NCBI GenBank assembly: GCA_963854735.1
Contig: OY978099.1
Span: 2,108,001 to 2,172,000 of the forward strand
Origin: Marvania coccoides
Lineage: Eukaryota; Chlorophyta; Trebouxiophyceae; Chlorellales; Chlorellaceae
DNA: 64,000 nucleotides
Reading direction: 5' to 3'
Shown: positions 20,655 through 30,073 of the stretch, piece after piece
Position numbering within the stretch: position 1 is the stretch's first letter
How the letters are laid out: each line of letters begins with the position of its first letter
The notes under the pieces: model-generated
Databases searched by the model: none
Seen by the model: the letters and a program-made list of their open reading frames with translations, nothing else
Told to the model about the DNA's origin: nothing
Program-made: the position numbers and the translations under genes

Positions 20655-21545
20655 AACTTTGAATATGCCGTGAAGTACGTATGTGCTTGATATGCGTGTC
20701 GTCAATTCAAATATGCAACGATAGAAAATATATATTGTATGCATATGAACCTTGTTTAATTAATATTTAATTGCACAATGTCCATTCACTCCATGCACTA
20801 ATTGCCATTTACCGCTCGCTGTCACAACGCTGCACAAAAGAATGCCAAATCATGCCACCACTGGCGCACCTCACCACATGTCCACCACATAACCTGTTGT
20901 TCTCAAGGAAAAAGCCGAATAAAATGGGACGCAGCAGGAGCCCCTAAGCCGAAAGCAAATATAAACGAGAAAACAGGATAGTAAGGATGTAAGATGTCAA
21001 ATCAACAGAGCACTGGCAGCTGATATCTCAACTTCAGGAACTTTGCATCAATCGCCGTCGGCCTCCAACCATTGCTCACTCAAGGAAAAAGCCGGAAAAA
21101 ATCTGGGGCGCGGGGCCACCCCTTAAGCCGAAAGCATGAAAGAAAACGAGTGGTAGCAAGGGAAGGCGAAGACGGTGAAGGCACAAGCGGCAATACAGTC
21201 GAACAAGTCCCCGCCCATCAGAGAAACAAAGAGCAGCAAAAAAGCGCTTATTATATTTTTCGAGGAACACGTGAGCACAGAACGCGGATGATATATCATA
21301 TTGTATGGGAGAATAATACGTTAGTTAGGTGAAGATCTATCTAAATGTAAAATCTGTGATATTTGCTGAAAGGAGTTCACCACGTTGAAAACATGCCAGA
21401 TATGGTGTGAAGTAGAAGAGAAAAGAACAAACCAAAATTATTCTGAAAGTCGATCTAAAGATGTTCGCATCTGCCAACTGTTCGACAAGACCCGAAGGTT
21501 CTGAAGAGTAGCTGGCAGATGCGATAGATGACTATGAATGAAAAT
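20655..21545 (+). repeat. Repeat F, copy 1
   Basis: About 890 bp, the inverse of 56866-57752 at high identity. It contains two related sub-blocks (about 20907-20970 and 21083-21150) sharing AAGGAAAAAGCCG and AGCCGAAAGCA. It starts exactly at the tail of L1 copy A. No protein family was recognised. Confidence 0.7.
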
Positions 21546-22490
21546 TATATTCACGACCCCCTCGTCGCCAAACGCGGCCGTGGTAGACCGCGCAGGAACC
21601 CCCGCAAAGCAGACGCCACCTCTACTGCGACGAAGCGGCAGACTGTCCTCGAAATGCTCCAGAAGAAACGCAAAAGGGACTCTGCACCGCCAGCAAACTC
21701 GGTTAGTAAAATTATTGTTATATTTGTTCGCCAATCGCCGTGTATCTTTTCCAGTATACAAAAAAAAACTTTAATACCTGCCTGCGTGGCAAGACACACC
21801 AGCCGCCACCCTGTCTTCTTCGCATGGCAACGGTTTGGCGGACAATGTGCACGAGCCGCCGCCAAAACGGCAGTCGGCCGGCCGCCTGCCTTGGGGAAGG
21901 GCCAAGGTCAAGAAGAACGACGGCGGCAAGGGGAATGGCAAGCGCACAGGCAAGACGCTGACCCTACGCACAGGCAAGACGTTGACCCTAAAAAGGCGTA
22001 CAACTACCTCCGGTGCAGAAGTGCAAGCCGTCGCCCCCGGTCCGATGCTGCCGCCGCGGCAGTGTGATCCCGCCGACATCTGGCCGACAGTTGACGACCT
22101 CCGCGCAGCTACCGGCACTGGGCCATCGGTTTCCTAAGCCAGCTAGCGATGATGCCGCCGCCAAACCGAGCATCGCACGCTCTGACCCCCGAGCTGTGCT
22201 CATCGATGACGTGGCTCGTGATAGAGCGAAGTTTGACGAAGAAGAACGGTTGGGGGCCTTGCGTTGGAAGACAAAGCTGCAGGGAAACGTGTCGCGCGCG
22301 CGCACAATCCGTCGCCGAAGGTTCTCGATGTCAAATCATCCACGACAGCGGCAAACTGGGGAAACAAGTGACTCTGCTGCGCCTCCATCTTAAGAAGTGG
22401 ACTTCATGCCGATGGATGGAAACTGGGTGCAGGGCGAAGAGGATGAAGCTGCTGAAGTGGATGCTGCGTCTATTCTTTTACATTTAAAGT
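21528..22490 (+). pseudogene. AT-hook protein gene, spliced or decayed
   Basis: The first open part starts at ATG 21528 and has the minor-groove binding AT-hook KRGRGRPRRNP, then a Lys/Arg-rich helix. At about 21702 a GTTAGT donor-like site leads into AT-rich sequence. Coding-like sequence resumes near 21795 (SSSHGNGLADNVHEPPPKRQ), with a repeated RTGKTLTL motif and basic stretches. Another frame change near 22130 leads to RAKFDEEERLGALRWKTKL and an acidic end (QGEEDEAAEVD). Either two introns or two frameshifts are needed. The start overlaps the edge of repeat F, so it may be transposon cargo. Function beyond DNA binding is unknown. Confidence 0.4.
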
Positions 22491-22559
22491 GCATTTCGTA
22501 TCATTGTTGTTTCGATCTGGCCCCCATCATCCATTCCATTTTGCAATCTTTTTATCCTT

Positions 22560-22690
22560 CTCGCAATTTTCTTATTTTCTCCGCAAATAGTACGTAATTA
22601 TAAGCTTGATTTCATTATTTTTGGATGCATATTCGATGCGTAGTGAAATTTTAAAGTTGTAACAGGAACCGCGATATAGTCAAGAAAAAA
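22560..22690 (+). promoter_or_regulatory. Block shared upstream of two glycan genes (copy 1)
   Basis: It aligns over about 110 bases with 29835-29945, including ATTTTTGGATGCAT, ATTCGATGCGT and AACCGCGA. It lies about 600 bases before the gene at 23268; its partner lies about 130-240 bases before the gene at 30074. A shared promoter part or an old duplication are both possible. Confidence 0.35.
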
Positions 22691-22904
22691 TATTCATCAA
22701 TGAATATCCTGGACCGTGTCAACCGGCACTGGTTGCGGCTGGCATCTAGATCAAGCAATTGCGCATTTCGCTAAATTACACTTTTAATCAATTGTTCATA
22801 AATATTGAACATGTTTCCAGCGATAAATTGCTTTAAAAAGGGGTAAGGCCGAACTCGTTCTCGTTCTAGATCTCACTGATTAGCATGGCCCTGAAGCTGC
22901 CCAA

Positions 22905-22985
22905 ACAAAGCTGCCCAAACAATCGACAATTTTAACATCTTAGGCAACTTGTAGAAATGAGTATGGACCCCTCATTTCAAAATGA
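22905..22985 (-). repeat. Repeat E edge fragment
   Basis: It carries the AGAAATGAGTATGGACCCCT edge word of repeat E, followed by ATTTCAAAATGAGCAAATC. The body of E is absent. Confidence 0.5.
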
Positions 22986-23267
22986 GCAAATCGGCTGTGG
23001 CCCTATTATAGAAGGGTGCCTGAGCACTTTTTGATTTTCTGTATCTGGTAAAAAAACTAGCAGCGAGACTCAGCGCTCATACATACTGTCTTTCTTTATC
23101 ACATTAGGGTTCACTACTAGTTGAAAAACTTTACTCGAGATGGTTTTGATCTTAATTATATATTTGAATGCAAGTTGACAGTTCCTATATTTTAGTATAC
23201 AAAAATCTTCTTTGTAACCAAGTGAGAGATATAATATATCACATTAATTGGGGAAAAAAACGCTACG

Positions 23268-24257
23268 ATGTTTTTGCGTAATTTTCGACCCTTCCGCGAG
23301 AGCTACATGCATGCATATCGAAATCGACGCATAATAGCTTTAACAGTCTCTGTGGTTTTCTTCTTTTCCGCCGCTGCATCGGCATTACAATTGATATTTC
23401 ATTTTAAAAGACAGGCAGGGCAGTTGGGCCATTCAGGCATTTCTGTGATTACAACTATAAAAACATTGGACGTTGATCTTCAACCATGTGCTGCTCGCTT
23501 GCAATTTCTTGCCATTAAAAGCTGGTTAGCATTTGCAAATGAAGTGATATTGCTGGTGGACAATTTTTCAGTTTGCCGGCATTTTAGTTCATTCTCAAAA
23601 CATGTAGTTTGCCAGCAGCATCCATGCATGCACTACATTTTCAAGATTCCAATTGTCTCTTGTCTTTTTTCAACAGGGGAGATTTTGGCTAAATACCCAC
23701 TTATAATGTTTACAAACCCAGACTTGATTTACAGTGATGTCCATCCAACAGTTGAAGCAGCAATGGCTCTCTCCCGTCCATTCCTTATAGTTGGAAAGAG
23801 AATAGATGTCAATGCTGAAATGTTGTGCAAAAACTCATCTGTATCAAGTGAACAAATCTTTTCTATTGCCAAAGAAATTGGCACACTCAGACCAGATGAT
23901 ACCATCGACTATTTCTTGTTCGTAAAAAAACAACTCCCTCTTTTTAGTATGCCGCCTTTCTTGGTGGGAGTTTGGAGATGGGACAACTGGCTGCTTGCAG
24001 CAACTATCCGCGAGAATAAAACTTGTACTATAGATGCATCTGATTCAATACGTGCTGCGCATATTGGGCCAGCAAGCTCTAATTATCAAGGAGCTAAAGG
24101 TGCATCGCACAGTGACGCTTTGTGGGTTGCTTCTCTGCCCTTACTTCAGCCTGATGTAGGGCCTGTCGGTTTAGGAGAAATGAAATATGCACCTTTTCAT
24201 ACAGTGGTTGATACTCAATCAAGCAAGGTGCAAATATTCCCTAAACAACGTCCTTGA
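23268..24257 (+). CDS. Nucleotide-sugar transferase-like type II membrane protein
   Basis: The 329-residue intronless frame has a basic tail and a hydrophobic segment at about 22-46. The lumenal part shows a GT-A-like layout: VITTIKTL near 60, MFTNPDLIYSDV near 147-158 (an acidic, metal-binding-like position) and MPPFLVGVWRWDNWLL at 228-243, then AAHIGPAS. The block 'DYF.f...lp..mP.f.vG...WDNWl' is typical of a glycosyltransferase-like family seen in plants and algae; donor and acceptor are unknown. The neighbouring DNA is AT-rich and unlike the flanking L1 copies. The segment CTTCTTTGTAACCAA, about 65 bases upstream, also occurs about 360 bases upstream of the gene at 45489. Confidence 0.75.
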   Translation: MFLRNFRPFRESYMHAYRNRRIIALTVSVVFFFSAAASALQLIFHFKRQAGQLGHSGISVITTIKTLDVDLQPCAARLQFLAIKSWLAFANEVILLVDNFSVCRHFSSFSKHVVCQQHPCMHYIFKIPIVSCLFSTGEILAKYPLIMFTNPDLIYSDVHPTVEAAMALSRPFLIVGKRIDVNAEMLCKNSSVSSEQIFSIAKEIGTLRPDDTIDYFLFVKKQLPLFSMPPFLVGVWRWDNWLLAATIRENKTCTIDASDSIRAAHIGPASSNYQGAKGASHSDALWVASLPLLQPDVGPVGLGEMKYAPFHTVVDTQSSKVQIFPKQRP

Positions 24258-24417
24258 AAAGCCGCAGTGCATTTACTCAGTTAAAATACCAAAGTGTTCG
24301 TTGTATATCGTCACTATGAAACCCCCCCACCTGTGGGTTTAAGAGCTTGAGGCACCCGCCGTATGTAAATCCTGCTTTAGGGTTTATGTATAAAAAACAA
24401 TGTTGAGCGTGACGGGG

Positions 24418-24640
24418 TATCAGGTCCAGCATATATGGTGCGCATATTATGATTCCTGAGGCCTTTGAGACCGGGTTTCCAGCCGCAGCAGGGCGAGAAG
24501 TCGCGCCTTTTAGCGACTTCAACATGTGATGTGAACACATCTCACCCTGCTTGCACGTTGCTTCCTTCCTGCGCGCGTGCCACTCTGTTTCTGTAGTTTT
24601 TTCTGAATTCGGCGTGCCTGTAAAGAGAAAAGGGAAGAGC
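24418..24640 (+). mobile_element. Putative Helitron 5' end, copy 1
   Basis: From TCAGGTCCAGCATATA the block matches the inverse of 53510-53691, which abuts a Helitron replicase fragment. A 5' TC preceded by A fits Helitron insertion rules. The 3' end was not found. Confidence 0.4.
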
Positions 24641-24800
24641 AGCCAGCTCGAAATTTTTGGCCAGCTTAAACACTAAACGCTGCTTTTCACCCTCGCCGCC
24701 GCCGGCAATTCCCCTCGATGCGTTGCTCCTTCACCATGATAACAGGCATTAACTCCGAGGGGCAGATAATTTAGCGAATTGGTCATCGTTTTCCACGGCC

Positions 24801-24912
24801 AGCCACTGTGGTTAAAGTCCCTAGCTTAGTCAGGCTCAAGTTTGGCTTATGGTCCTAAGCCTAGCTTAAGTCTGGCTTACCCATTGCTTACGATATTGCT
24901 GCGATACTTTGG
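24801..24912 (+). repeat. Dispersed repeat R1, copy 2
   Basis: It aligns with 395-480: CAGGCTCAAGTTTGGCTTA, then GGTCCTAAGCCTAGCTTAAG. Confidence 0.6.
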
Positions 24913-24955
24913 ATACCCATTGTGCAACCACATTTAAAACCCATTTCCATCCGCT

Positions 24956-25404
24956 GTGTATTATGTGCAGTCGGCCTACGCAAGGGACCTCGAGGCTGCT
25001 GCAGAACTAGTCAAAGCTATATTAGAAGAGCTCAATGTTACTGTAGAAGAGCATGGCGCTGCTGGTGGGCATGCCCCCGTTCTGGGCGCTGGGGGTGTTG
25101 CTACCGGTGCACCGACCGCTGCTGCTAGTGTAGGCGCTCAAGCTGGGGGACGCAGAATAAGTGAAGAGAGCCGGCTGCCGCCCATGAAAAGAATGCCACA
25201 ACTTTTCTTCCGCCCAGGCGAAGCAGATATGTTCTGGCGTCTTCTACTGTGTGCCGGCACCAACCAGCCAGCAGCGATCCGACAATTCGTGCCGTTAATT
25301 CATCATGCATATAAAAGAGGAGGAGAAGAGATGATTAAGCAGTTGTTCCGCGGTAGTTATAAGGAATGCGGCCCGTGGAAATCCCTAAATACACAAAAAG
25401 CGAC
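24956..25404 (+). pseudogene. Unknown open exon-like segment
   Basis: A TGTGCAG acceptor-like site at about 24962-24968 leads into an open frame of some 150 codons. It has a helical N-terminal part (RDLEAAAELVKAILEELNVT), an Ala/Gly linker and a segment FFRPGEADMFWRLLLCAGTNQ. The frame runs into an L1 fragment at about 25405. I do not recognise the family; truncation by the L1 is likely. Confidence 0.35.
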
Positions 25405-25707
25405 CATAAACTATCCCACACGAGGGTGATGCGAGTGATGCTCAAGGCAGCATTTCGGGACAACCTTGCGCTGGCGCAGCAGAATATATCTGCGCAGCGC
25501 TGCTGGGCAGCGCAGGTGCTGGGACTAATAAAAGTTAGGCCTGGAAAGCGGCGTGGTGCCCGCGGGGAGGCCCGACCTGGACGATCCCAGGCTGGCGGAG
25601 GCGACTATGCGCCGATGCCACATGGATTTTTGCCGTCAGCAATCGGGGCTAAAATTGATTTTTACAACACAACGAGGACCACATGGTCTTTCACGGACAT
25701 GCACATC
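25405..25707 (+). pseudogene. Diverged L1-like RT C-terminal fragment
   Basis: It matches L1 copy A around 19770-20260 with many differences and a deletion: LKAAFRDNLALAQQ, RGGEARPGRSQ, and a remnant of the zinc finger (CACATGGTCTTTCACGG). It joins head-on to an inverted L1 5' half at about 25708. Confidence 0.65.
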
Positions 25708-27124
25708 TGGGTGCGCTCGGGGGAAAGCAGACAAGCTGCTGGGGGGTGGGGCACGCCATAGGGATGATGATACACGGCGGGTTAAAATTGGGGGTGGGTG
25801 CTGGGTGAGGGCGCCTCCAGCAGTCGCGGTCTGAGCGGTGTGGCACAGCGGGGCTTCTGCGTTGAGCGATGCGGGCGCGGTGGGCCAGGTGGTCGACGTG
25901 ATAGTCGATGGACACCTGGACGTAGCTTGAGAGCCGGGATTTCGCGCACCAGATTGCTTTTCGGGTTGCGTGGGGGACTTCGAGGACGATAACTGAGCGG
26001 GGGCGGCCAAAAAAGTCGTGAGAGACAAGGGTTTCCAGAGCACACACGCCATCAAGGGATTCTATATTCAAACAGTTGCGAGAGAACTCCTTAAACTTCC
26101 CCAAAGCGGTGTGGAGGCTGTCGTTGATTCTATGGTCCAGCCCATATACGACAATATTTTCCATCCGCAATGATGGCCAGGCCGCGGCAGCGTTGGTGGC
26201 GTTGGCGGCGGGAGCGGGCAGCTCCAGGGAGAGAGTGACTGAGGGAGAGAGTTGACGCGGCTGATCAGGCTGTGGGACCGGTGTGGGGCCGGCTGGGGTG
26301 GCCGGCAGCGGCGTCGGGGAAGGTTGCGCCCGGAACTCCGCAATCCGAGAGACTGTCCACTTGAAAACAGTCCTATCATTGAATTCGCGGGGCACTAGGA
26401 CATCCAGAGCGGGCTGTGACTTGTACATGCGTTGTTTGACAGCTACACCAATCACCGGCGGTCCGGGGGGAAGCGCGTTGGCCGTCCCGTCCCACTCAGA
26501 GCGTGGGATGGGGAAGGCAACACCAAGAAGATGCTTGCCGCAGGCCGTGGTTCGGATGCGGCCGGTGATTTTGGTGGGGACACCTGCTGCCTCACAGCCA
26601 GACTCGTAGTAATGAGCCACGAGCGCTTCTGCATCAAAAGTTGCGCGATTGTAAATGCATTTCTGCTTCCCAAATGGAAGCTGGGGCAAAGTAGGGATTT
26701 GGGGTTTGCTTATCTTTCATGTAATATAAGCCAGAGATAAGCATTTGAATGAGCAGTATTGATAGCCCCAGTCGAGGCCACCGTATATTCTACGCCCAGT
26801 TTCTTTAGGGTTTGCGCGATTGTAAATGCATTCCTGCTTCTCAAATGGAAGCTGGGGCAAAGTGGGGATACTAAGAGAGTGCTCACGACGGAGTTTGCTG
26901 TGCGCATCAGTATGTTTCTTATTGTTGCCCAAGGTGTTGATGACGGTACGGGAAGATGAGATGAGAGTACTGCTAATCGAAAACATTCTTCTAGGTGACG
27001 GAAATCAAACAAAAATAATCGAAAGGTAGGAGGAAAGGAGGAAAAACACAAAGTAGGGTGAATAACTGATGGGAGATAAAATAAAATTGAGCGAGATTTA
27101 AGAAGATTAGCGGTTGGAGTTTCT
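25708..27124 (-). mobile_element. L1-like 5' half (ORF1), minus strand
   Basis: This is an almost identical inverse of 15330-16740. ORF1 is open from 26689 down to the junction, with the same upstream 118-base insertion and stop. Only one or two base differences are visible, for instance Cys to Tyr in GVECTV/GVEYTV. ORF1 loses its C-terminal part at the junction with the + strand fragment. Confidence 0.85.
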
Positions 27125-27392
27125 AAGATCTAATGTATAACTGGCGAAAAAAGTTGGGGAATAGGTTGGTTATGGGATGCAAATGAAGGGGGAAAGGTTA
27201 TGGTTAGATATATATGCTTGGGGTGCGTTAACATTTGGTTTCGTGCGGGTTGATTAGATGAAATATTTTTATAATTTTGTTTCTGCTTAAATGCTAGTTG
27301 TATCTGATCGTTTATATGCAAATATCCTTGTTGTAGGAGATGCTTAAAATTAACCGAAATTAATCGTAATTCTGCTTAAATGCTTTTGTATG
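27125..27392 (-). mobile_element. L1-like 5' UTR with repeated start monomers
   Basis: It matches 58080-58290 inverted. The promoter-end word CAAATATCCTTGTTGTAGGA recurs in 28590-28620, so two start monomers lie in tandem, split by element C copy 2. Confidence 0.7.
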
Positions 27393-27981
27393 TGTTACAG
27401 TGTGGACAGCATGCGCAGCATGTACGAGGATCTTACTTAGAAAGGCCTCATCACCCGCACCCGACTGATTCCTCCTTAGTTCTTAATATACAGAAATATA
27501 GAGAAGAGCCTGTAACAGTATTTGATCGATTACTACTAAGGACCTACTTGAGTAAGTAGCCCTTGGTTTTTACGTCCATTTTTGTTTGATCTTTCCCTGA
27601 CCTCTGACACGGGGCGGTATGCGCGAAAGCGCGTCCGCCCCACCCCTTTTCCGTGCGAAATGGTGCGAAAGCCCATGAGCGCGAGTGGTGCGAAAGCCCA
27701 ACAAAATCTGGTCTCACACTGGTTCCGAAAGGACCATGCTCTGCAAAGAGCAGGTGTGGGCGTAGCGGGTCTCCCGATACGTCCAGTGGCCTTAGTTCAG
27801 CTTGGAAACGCTGATTAAGAGCCGAAAGGACCAGAGGACTTAAACAAAAATCGCAATTTTTGGGATGTACAATCACTCCTAAAAATTTTCGCTTCTCTTC
27901 TGCTTCTGCAGAAGTGTGGACTCCCCTCGATATACTGAGGCAGAGTAGAGAAGAGAAAAACGCGATTTGCTCCAAGAGCTG

Positions 27982-28084
27982 GTGAGAATCAGCGGCCAAG
28001 CAATTTAATTGCCTGGCAGTGCACGTAGGCACCCAATGAGTTGTTTATTTCCAAGTTGATCATTGATTTGTCTGGATGGTGCAG
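27982..28084 (+). other. Spliceosomal-type intron in element C leader
   Basis: It starts GTGAGA and ends GGTGCAG, with a branch-like TTGATCATTGAT about 25 bases before the end. The corresponding site in copy 1 (5804/5805) joins AAGAGCTG directly to ACTGTCAATG, exactly as splicing would. It lies just before the coiled-coil ORF. Confidence 0.75.
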
Positions 28085-28091
28085 ACTGTCA

Positions 28092-28577
28092 ATGCCCACT
28101 GGCTTGGAAGAAGTTATTCCAGCCGAAGTAGGAGGTCACGTCACGGGACAGGATCACGGAGCGCCTGGAGAAGATCAGGCAGCGCCATCAAAGTCAGCAG
28201 CAGCTCCTTCCAGCGGCAAATACGAAAGCCCGCACAAAAGGAGGCGTAGGAGTGACAGAGAAGCGGCAAGAGAAGCGGCAAGGACACCGGTACTTTACGT
28301 TCCAGAAGAGCAGAAGTTTATCGTTGCAGACGTTAGCGCCGCAGCCCGCCAGACAACCCGCGCTTGCGCAGCAGCCAGTGCAGAGGCATCCAGGCAAGCA
28401 CACGGCGCAGCTGCATCAGTCCACAAGACAGCGGATCTCTTGCGGAAGAATCAGCGTGATACCAAAGACATCGTTTGCGCCACCGACGACGCCACGCGCC
28501 GCCTGGACCGCCCGAATCTTTTCCGGCCAAGTGGTACAAGAAACAGGCCTTCACGTGGGACGCCGAAGAGCCTGTAA
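28092..28577 (+). pseudogene. Element C coiled-coil protein, C-terminally deleted
   Basis: It has the same start as at 5812 (MPTGLEE), the basic KRRRRSDR patch and the Ala-rich helix. It matches copy 1 to about LDRP, where a deletion joins it to the sequence just before the right LTR. The ATG at 28041 lies in the intron, so 28092 is the better start. Confidence 0.6.
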
Positions 28578-28633
28578 CAGTATGAGATCGAGTATATGCA
28601 AATATCTTGTTGTAGGACAGCCTTAAAATTTAT

Positions 28634-28662
28634 GGTTTAGGGTTTAAGACCCTAAACCTATT
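28634..28662. repeat. Inverted telomere-like units
   Basis: GGTTTAGGGTTTAAGACCCTAAACC is shorter than one repeat each way and forms a small palindrome. It lies at the right edge of the L1 5' sequence that hosts element C copy 2. Confidence 0.5.
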
Positions 28663-30073
28663 GATATTCATGGAAATTATTTTGAGAAGAAAGACAGCAG
28701 CCCGGTGTCAGAGACTCGCTCTTCGGCTATCATTTTGCTGCTGCTTCTGAGCTCTCCTTTGCTCTCGGGGGAAGCCGCCTTGCAGCGGATCTTTGAACTT
28801 ACTAGATCTGGAAAGATCTGCACAGGGGAAAAGAAATGGGACGCAAAAAAGTAAGCGACAGAGAAAAAAACTAACAAAAGACACTTGGTTGGTAAAAAAA
28901 TGAGTACTTGTAGCGAAACGCCCCGAAGAAGAGATGGTATCCTTTTGCGGCCATCAGGATTGCCGGCTGTCCATTGATAAAAGGGGAGAGGAGTGTTCTC
29001 TGCGTTGTGAAGAGAGCGATGTGGCTGGATTTTTATTTTCCGTCTACATTTGTGAATTAAATGTGCAGAAATTCAATGATATAGCTTACCATCATGCTAC
29101 GGGGGGCTGGCCCTTGGCTTTAGACGCCACTCTGACATTCAGCGCCAATTTATCAACAGGTTGATTGGAGGTTTGAACAGTGGGGGCGAGCTCCGCTGCA
29201 GTGATCGCAGCATCGATTTTAGCCGGGTATGTTGGTGTGGTTGCTAGGGTGGGAGCAGCCAGAGGCTAAGCCGTTGGCTGCTTTTCCAAAACTTGATACT
29301 TCAGGAGTGGAGACAGTTGGTGCAGAAGCAGCCTCGACTCTTTGAGAAGAACTTGCCATCACATGCACGAAGTTAATAAATGCTGCAAAAGCCGCTGCTT
29401 TTAACTTCTTGTGTTTCTTAAGAAGTAGTGTCTTTACAACGGCTCCCAGCACTTACCAAAACAATGATCGAAAATTTTCTGGCAGAAAAACTCATCAAAG
29501 CCAGGCCGCAGCTCTTCCCTATGGTGTACATAACTAGTGCATTTGCAAGGGATCTTGGCCAGTGAAAGCCCCGCAAAACTCTCCTTACTACATCGAGTAC
29601 TCTCAGTTTGCACCATTTGTATCAAAAGTAGCCAAAAAAGAACCACCTCCTCCTCATATTGTGTATTTTGGGTTCCAAGCTTCTAAAATTGGGTATTTTT
29701 CGCTTTTCCAATTGGGTATTCTCGGCCTTTTCTTGCCAGTGCATTGCATGGCTAGTTAGCTCCCCACAAAAGTTCATTCGTTCTCGCGCCTTGCAACTCG
29801 TTCTAAATCCCAATCAATACTTTGTGTAGGCAATCTTACAATTTTATCTGCATACAGTACGGTATTTGAACTTGGTTTCATGATTTTTGGATGCATTCGA
29901 TGCGTGGTGATGTAACAGAAACCGCGAAATATACCAGATATACAATATAGTACAGGGAAAGACACAGAGATCAGTCACCTCAGAAATACTTGCATATGGA
30001 ATGCGCAGGATGTAGAAAATGTAATTGTTCTCCTCTTGTCGAAAATGATATCTAAACGACCTTTTTATGAAAA
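28663..30073. other. Mostly unassigned; possible exons on the minus strand
   Basis: 28934-29164 (+) holds a 76-codon ORF with no motif. On the minus strand 29646-29455 and 29420-29219 read like protein (ELRPGFDEFFCQKIFDHCFG, KHKKLKAAAFAAFINFVHV) around a GTAAGT donor, but the reading phases do not fit a simple intron. The promoter block shared with 22560-22690 lies at 29835-29945. Confidence 0.3.
29835..29945 (+). promoter_or_regulatory. Block shared upstream of two glycan genes (copy 2)
   Basis: Partner of 22560-22690. It contains TTTTTGGATGCATTCGATGCGT and GTAACAGAAACCGCGA. Confidence 0.35.

Larger units (their letters stand above)
27393..28579 (+). mobile_element. Element C copy 2 with intact target-site duplication
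   Basis: The left LTR is complete (27393-27517, TGTTACAG...TGTAACA). The right LTR is reduced to its last 15 bases (28565-28579). A 5 bp target duplication, GTATG, flanks it (27388-27392 and 28580-28584). It lacks the nested gag-only element of copy 1 but keeps a 103-base intron that copy 1 has lost. Confidence 0.85.

Noticed and set aside
28041..28091. Upstream ATG 28041 for the element C protein
   Set aside because: It lies within the inferred intron and is absent from copy 1.
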